This document shows, in pieces, positions 7,098 through 11,134 of a DNA stretch of 11,134 bases. Where the stretch lies: NCBI GenBank assembly GCA_023416455.1, contig JAEZHQ010000167.1, forward strand, positions 1 to 11,134, read 5' to 3'. Made by a program: the position numbers and the translations under genes. Source of the DNA: Pseudomonadota bacterium. Lineage in GTDB: Bacteria > Pseudomonadota > Alphaproteobacteria > Azospirillales > Azospirillaceae. The notes below the pieces were generated by a model that saw only the letters and a program-made list of their open reading frames with translations, searched no databases and was not told the origin of the DNA. Position 1 is the first letter of the stretch; each line of letters starts with the position of its first letter.

Positions 7098-7127
7098 CAC
7101 AGGCCCGGCGGCCGGAAGGGGCCTGTG
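7098..7127 (+). promoter_or_regulatory. 9-bp inverted repeat in the leader of the DUF4214/RTX gene
   Basis: CACAGGCCC (7098-7106) and GGGCCTGTG (7119-7127) form a perfect inverted repeat around 12 nt, 76 bp before the start at 7204. It could be an operator, a leader hairpin, or an end-of-operon hairpin of the glycosyltransferases. It has no T-tract. The choice among these is inference. Confidence 0.35.
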
Positions 7128-7203
7128 ATTCGCGCCCCCGCCCTTCTATCTTCAGGCACATTTGTCGCTTTTCCAAGCCTTCCTCCACCCCTGAGACGCC
7201 CCG

Positions 7204-9909
7204 ATGACCGAGACCGCCTTCGTCGAGAGCCTCTACCGCAAGATCCTGTTCCGCGACCCGGACGCCGCCAGCCAGGAATGGGTGGCCCGCCTGTCGCAGG
7301 CGACGATCACCCGCTCGACCGTCCAGGCGGCCTTCATCGGGTCGCCCGAGGCGAAGGCCTTCGTCGCCCCGGTCATCCGGCTCTACGAGAACATCCTCGG
7401 CCGGGCGCCCGATCCGGCCGGGCTGCACGGCTGGGTGAACGCCATCCGCAACGGCGCCATGACGCTGGAGGACGTCACCGCCGGCTTCCTGAATTCGGCC
7501 GAGGGCCAGGCCCTCGGCTGGTCGGGGCCAGGGGTCACCGGGACCGACTTCGTGACCAAGCTCTACACCGCCATGGGGCGCACGCCCTCCCAGATCGCCG
7601 CCGACCCGGGGGTCGCCTCCTGGGCCCACGCCCTGAACGCCGGCCTGATGGCGCCCGCCCACGCCGCCCGCATGATCAACGAGTCGGCCGAGAACGAGCA
7701 GAACACGGCGGGCTTCGTCGCCGGCTACCTGGCCCTGCTGTCGGCCGACAACCCGCAGCCCAGCACCGCGCAGGCCTACGCCTTCTCCAACACCGCCAGC
7801 CTGGCCGACGTCGTCGCCTCGGCCAACGCGGTGGGCGCCTCGGACAGCCTGCCGACCGGCCCCGGCGCCGCCCCCGTCTTCTCCCCGCTGCTCGGCGCCG
7901 GGGCCGACACCGTCACCGCGCCGGCCGGCACCGCCCTGGAGGCGCCGGCCGTCTTCGATCCCCATTCCGGCGCCTTCCGCGCCTCCTGGCAGTCGGACGA
8001 CACCATCGTCGGCGCCCTCGGCGGCTCCTCGCTCACCGCCACGCTCGACGGCACCACGCTCACCGCCCGGATCACCGGCATCGAGACGCTGAACCTGAAG
8101 GCGCTCGCGGACAGCACGATCCTCACCCCGGCCGGCGCGGTCGCCGGGATCACCACCATCAACGCCCTGAACGCCCCCGGCCGGATCACCGTGGGCGGCG
8201 GCGCCGGCCAGGCCCTGGCCGAGCCGCTGGCCGGGCTCGGCGCCTACGACCGCACCGAGAGCGTCACCGTCCTCTTCGAGGCGGCGGCCCTGCAAGGCCC
8301 GGCCGACGCCCTGACCGTGACCGTCAGCAACGTCACCGGCGGCACCGCCAGCCTGCTCGCGGCCCCGGTCACCGCGGGCAACGGCTACGAGAGCTTCCAC
8401 GTCGTCAGCACCGGCGCCGCCAACACGCTGAAGGCGCTGAGCGGGGGGGCGGGCAACACGCTGTCCTCGATCACCGTCACCGGCGACCGGGCGCTGACCG
8501 TGACCGACGCGCTCGACGCCACGGTGAGCCTGTTCGACGCCTCCGGCCTGACCGGCGGCGGGGTCTCGGTGAAGCTTCAGGACAACCTGCTCGTGCGGGT
8601 CACCGGCAGCGCGCAGAACGACGTCTTCGACCTGTCGGCCACCGGCGACACCTTTGCCACCGGCGACGTGATCAACGGCGGCGCCGGCACCGACACCCTG
8701 ATCGTGCGCGCCGCCACCACCGGCAACGCCGGCGGCAACGGCGACGTCACCGCCATCGAGGGCAACAACCCGGACGTGACGGGCATCGAGACCCTGGTCG
8801 TCGTCGCGGCGGCCGGCGGCGCCGCCAACACCACCTTCGACGCCAACAAGCTGTCCGGCATCACCCAGGTCGGCGTGCGCGCCGCCGACGCCGGGGATTC
8901 CTTCACCGTCACCGCGCCCGCCGCCATCCTGGCGAGCGCGCCGAACGGCCGGGGGCTGCTGCTCGGCGGCAGCGTGGATTTCGGCGACGTCACGCTGACC
9001 GTCCCCGCCCCCGGCAGCGCCGACAGCCTGAGGATCACGCTGGGCGACAGCGGGGCCGGCACGGCCTTTTCCGTCGGCACCATCACCGCGCCCAACGTCG
9101 AGACGCTGACCCTCCACGTCGGCGACCGGGCCTCCCACACGCTGGCCGGGCTGGCCGCCCCGCAGGCGGCCAGCCTGGCCGTCACCGGCGGCGCCGCGGG
9201 CGCCACCCTGGCCGTCGCGGCCCCCCTCAACGCGGCGATCCGCACGGTGAGCGCCGACGCCTTCGCCGGCAACCTGCGGGTGACCGGCGGCGACCGCGGG
9301 GTCGCCATCCAGGGCGGCGCCGGGGCCGACACGCTGGCCGGCGGCGCCGGGGCCGACACGCTGACCGGCGGGGCCGGCGCCGACGTCCTGGAGGGAGGCG
9401 GCGGCAACGACCTGCTGAACGGCGGGGCCGGGGCCGACATCTACCGCTTCACCGCCAACGGGGTGGGCAACGGCATCGACAGCATCGCCGCCGCCGGCTT
9501 CACGCCCGGCGCCGGGGGGGACGTGCTGGACTTCAGGACCAACGCCACCAGCTTCGCCGCCACCACCACCCAGACCCTGGCCGCCAACGCCACCATCGGC
9601 GGCCTGGCCAGCGGCGTCGCCAACCACGGCATCCTGGTGCTGACCGCCGACGCGGTCGGCAACGCCGACGCGCTGAAGGCCCTGCTCGACGCCCAGCCCG
9701 CCTTCGACGAAACCGCCATCGGCAACCGCATCCTGGTCTGGGAGATCAACGCCACCAACGTCGGCGTGGCCATCGTCTGCAACACCGACGCGGTCGACAA
9801 CGACACCGTGTCGGTCACCCAGGTGGCGACGGTCACCGGCTTCACCGACCAGGCGGCCGTGGACGCCTTCACCGGCGCGCTGTCGGCCGCCAATTTCCTG
9901 CTGCTGTGA
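7204..9909 (+). CDS. DUF4214 and RTX domain protein, probable type I secreted surface protein
   Basis: A complete 901-residue protein starting MTETAFVESLYRKILFRDPD; the start is fixed by this family opening, although upstream GAGACGCCCCG gives only a weak ribosome binding site. Three helical DUF4214-like repeats fill the N-terminus: 4-53, 54-103 (LYENILGRAPDPAGLHGWVN) and 114-165 (LYTAMGRTPSQ). DUF4214 is common in secreted RTX and surface proteins, and its role is unsettled. The middle (about 210-695) is Thr/Ala/Val-rich beta repeat with GIETLNL and GIETLVVV motifs. RTX nonapeptides run at 702-746, followed by IYRF, GIDSIAAAGF and VLDF as in serralysin C-termini. There is no Sec signal or membrane segment. 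The C-terminus ends NFLLL, a hydrophobic tail of the sort seen at type I secretion signals. Ca2+ would fold the beta-roll outside the cell. It resembles the truncated protein at 2-2680, so they are probable paralogues. Role: adhesin or surface-layer-like, inferred. Confidence 0.88.
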   Translation: MTETAFVESLYRKILFRDPDAASQEWVARLSQATITRSTVQAAFIGSPEAKAFVAPVIRLYENILGRAPDPAGLHGWVNAIRNGAMTLEDVTAGFLNSAEGQALGWSGPGVTGTDFVTKLYTAMGRTPSQIAADPGVASWAHALNAGLMAPAHAARMINESAENEQNTAGFVAGYLALLSADNPQPSTAQAYAFSNTASLADVVASANAVGASDSLPTGPGAAPVFSPLLGAGADTVTAPAGTALEAPAVFDPHSGAFRASWQSDDTIVGALGGSSLTATLDGTTLTARITGIETLNLKALADSTILTPAGAVAGITTINALNAPGRITVGGGAGQALAEPLAGLGAYDRTESVTVLFEAAALQGPADALTVTVSNVTGGTASLLAAPVTAGNGYESFHVVSTGAANTLKALSGGAGNTLSSITVTGDRALTVTDALDATVSLFDASGLTGGGVSVKLQDNLLVRVTGSAQNDVFDLSATGDTFATGDVINGGAGTDTLIVRAATTGNAGGNGDVTAIEGNNPDVTGIETLVVVAAAGGAANTTFDANKLSGITQVGVRAADAGDSFTVTAPAAILASAPNGRGLLLGGSVDFGDVTLTVPAPGSADSLRITLGDSGAGTAFSVGTITAPNVETLTLHVGDRASHTLAGLAAPQAASLAVTGGAAGATLAVAAPLNAAIRTVSADAFAGNLRVTGGDRGVAIQGGAGADTLAGGAGADTLTGGAGADVLEGGGGNDLLNGGAGADIYRFTANGVGNGIDSIAAAGFTPGAGGDVLDFRTNATSFAATTTQTLAANATIGGLASGVANHGILVLTADAVGNADALKALLDAQPAFDETAIGNRILVWEINATNVGVAIVCNTDAVDNDTVSVTQVATVTGFTDQAAVDAFTGALSAANFLLL
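9313..9447 (+). repeat. RTX nonapeptide block of the second RTX protein
   Basis: Five 27-bp units encode GGAGADTLA, GGAGADTLT, GGAGADVLE, GGGGNDLLN and GGAGADIYR. The first two units differ at a single base, which points to recent duplication or gene conversion. Confidence 0.9.
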
Positions 9910-9915
9910 CGCCCG

Positions 9916-9945
9916 GCCCGGCCGCCGGTTGGCCGGCGGCCGGGC
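9916..9945 (+). terminator. Perfect 13-bp GC hairpin after the second RTX gene (T-less terminator candidate)
   Basis: GCCCGGCCGCCGG (9916-9928) is fully complementary to CCGGCGGCCGGGC (9933-9945) with the loop TTGG. It starts 7 bp after the stop codon. No T-run follows, so it is either a non-canonical terminator or a 3'-end stabilising structure. Confidence 0.5.
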
Positions 9946-9970
9946 ATGGACTACCATCGCCCGCACCGGC

Positions 9971-10037
9971 GGCGGGGGCATGGGCCGTCCATGGGCGGCC
10001 CATGGTGCGGTCCATGGTGCGGCCCATGCCCCCCGCC
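9971..10037. repeat. CCATGG-containing 12-bp tandem repeats inside a long inverted repeat
   Basis: The units TCCATGGGCGG (9988-9998), CCCATGGTGCGG (9999-10010) and TCCATGGTGCGG (10011-10022) run in tandem, with a partial fourth at 10023. Outer arms GGCGGGGGCATGGGCC (9971-9986) and GGCCCATG plus C-run plus GCC (10021-10037) are inverted copies with one extra C. The whole sits between the RTX gene and the next gene, about 85 bp before its start. Function unknown; it could be a folded leader or a protein-binding array. Confidence 0.6.
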
Positions 10038-10122
10038 GTGGACCGGTGGAGCCTTGTGATCGGGAGCGTCTGCGGGGCATGAAGGGTGTGGAACGGATGT
10101 CCGGAACCGGCCGCGGGGCGGC

Positions 10123-11134
10123 ATGAGCGCGGGGCTTCGGCTGGGGGCCTGCCTCGCGCACAGCGTGTCCGGCCTGCGCGACGGCGACTGCGCGGCGGCC
10201 GTGGCGGTGGGCGAGACGGTGAGCTTCACGACGCCGGGGGCGGCGCGCCGGCTGTCGCTCAGCGGCTTCGCCGAGGCCGAGGCGGAAGGCCGCTGGACCG
10301 ACGGGCCGCGGGCCGGCTTCGTCATCCCCCTGGCCGGCGATCCCGGGACCGGGGCCCGCCTGCGCCTGCGCCTCACCCCCTTCGTCACGGAAGGCCACGG
10401 CCAGACCCTGCGCGCGCGCTGCGGCGGCCAGCCGGAACGGCTCGTCGTCTTCCCCCCCGGCCCCATGGCCGAAACCACCCTTGAGCTGCCCCTGGAGGCG
10501 GAGGGGGACGGCGCGGTGCGGGTGGCCTTCCGGCTGGACGGGGCGGTGGCCCCGCACGCCCTGGGGCTGGGCACCGACCAGCGGCGGCTGGGCGTGCGCA
10601 TCCATGATCTGTGCGTGGTTCCCGGGGCGGAGGGCGTCCCGGCCCGGCCCCCCGGCGGCCCGCCCCTGGCCGCGGGCGAGACGCTGTTCCTGTCCTCCCG
10701 CTCCGCCGAGGCACGGCTGTCCCTGGCCGGCTTCGGCCACATCGAGGCGGACGGCCGCTGGACCGTCGGCACCGACGCCGCCCTCTTCGTGCCGCTGGAC
10801 GCCGCCCCGCCGCCGGGGGCGGTCCTGCGGCTGGCGGTGACGCCCTTCACCACCGACGGCCACGGCCAGTCGGTGGAGCTGCGCTGCGGCGACGGGCCGC
10901 CCCTTCCCGTCGCCTTCCCCCCCGGCCCCATGGCCGAGACCAGCCTCGACCTGCCGCTCGACGCCGCCGCGGCCGGCGGCGAGGCCCCCGGCCTCGCCCT
11001 GGCGCTGCGGATCGCCACCGCCGCGGCCCCCCGCGACCTCGGGCTCGGCGGCGACGACCGCCGGCTCGGCGTGAAGATCCACAGCGTCCGCCTCGTCGCG
11101 CCCGAGCCCGGCGCGGCGGACGCCCCCGCGGCGC
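10123..11134 (+). CDS. Protein of two tandem DUF7024-like modules, 3'-truncated by window edge
   Basis: The frame is open from ATG 10123 (MSAGLRLGACLAHSV) through the window end, giving 337 visible residues. An in-frame TGA at 10057-10059 limits the start; GGGGCGG just upstream is at best a poor ribosome binding site. There is no convincing signal peptide. Two modules (about 30-165 and 185-325) align at a 155-residue offset. Shared landmarks are LSLxGF (45, 200), GRWT (57, 212), PF-T-GHGQ (86-94, 241-249), FPPGPMAET (110-118, 265-273) and LGLGxDxRRLGVxIH (147-161, 306-320). The pattern of short beta strands and the LGLG-D-RRLGV ending resemble DUF7024 domains, which I recall as companions of glycosyltransferases in alphaproteobacteria; that match is from memory. 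Catalysis is not evident. With glycosyltransferases upstream, a glycan-binding or glycan-assembly role is plausible, and a glycosyltransferase domain may follow beyond the window. Confidence 0.75.
   Translation, partial: MSAGLRLGACLAHSVSGLRDGDCAAAVAVGETVSFTTPGAARRLSLSGFAEAEAEGRWTDGPRAGFVIPLAGDPGTGARLRLRLTPFVTEGHGQTLRARCGGQPERLVVFPPGPMAETTLELPLEAEGDGAVRVAFRLDGAVAPHALGLGTDQRRLGVRIHDLCVVPGAEGVPARPPGGPPLAAGETLFLSSRSAEARLSLAGFGHIEADGRWTVGTDAALFVPLDAAPPPGAVLRLAVTPFTTDGHGQSVELRCGDGPPLPVAFPPGPMAETSLDLPLDAAAAGGEAPGLALALRIATAAAPRDLGLGGDDRRLGVKIHSVRLVAPEPGAADAPAA

Noticed and set aside
7125..10082. A 985-residue alternative + strand frame over the RTX gene
   Set aside because: Arg/Pro/Gly-rich frame shadow; the overlapping frame from 7204 encodes DUF4214 and RTX repeats.
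6979..11082. A 1367-residue open frame on the minus strand
   Set aside because: It lies opposite the RTX gene and the module protein, has a low-complexity Gly/Arg/Ala/Val composition without recognisable domains, and arises because high G/C at third codon positions removes stop codons on the opposite strand.

Overview
The window is very GC-rich, with G or C at almost every third codon position in the genes. Its gene content is secreted RTX/DUF4214 proteins, family-4 glycosyltransferases and a REP-type tyrosine transposase. This suggests an Azospirillum-like alphaproteobacterium (Rhodospirillales). The assignment is inferred from style and gene families; no rRNA or other phylogenetic marker is present.

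Layout, all genes on the + strand: (1) positions 2-2680 hold the 3' part of a large calcium-binding RTX protein whose start lies outside the window. It ends at a clean rho-independent terminator (2746-2776). (2) Positions 2780-3913 are a less GC-rich island. It carries short AATCGGGG repeats, a collapsed remnant of a transposable element, and an intact Y1 (HUH) transposase gene of the REP-associated/IS200-like type (3058-3909), flanked by a perfect 15-bp inverted repeat. (3) Positions 4050-7040 encode two different GT-B fold family-4 glycosyltransferases 66 bp apart, probably one transcript. (4) Positions 7204-9909 encode a complete 901-residue protein with N-terminal DUF4214 repeats, a beta-rich middle and C-terminal RTX nonapeptides. 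It is a likely type I secretion substrate. (5) Positions 10123 to the window end hold the start of a protein made of two near-identical, roughly 155-residue modules. They resemble beta-sandwich domains (DUF7024-like) that I recall being attached to glycosyltransferases. It runs off the window edge.

How the genes may work together (inference): the two RTX proteins are surface or extracellular calcium-binding proteins, and the glycosyltransferases between them may make or attach a surface glycan, possibly on the RTX proteins. No type I secretion ABC transporter, membrane-fusion protein or glycan export gene is visible here; these would have to lie outside. The transposon island separates the first RTX gene from the glycosyltransferase pair and is the clearest sign of a mobile insertion.

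No tRNA, rRNA, CRISPR array or convincing sigma-factor promoter was found. Very long open frames on the opposite strand and in other frames are by-products of the GC-rich coding sequence.
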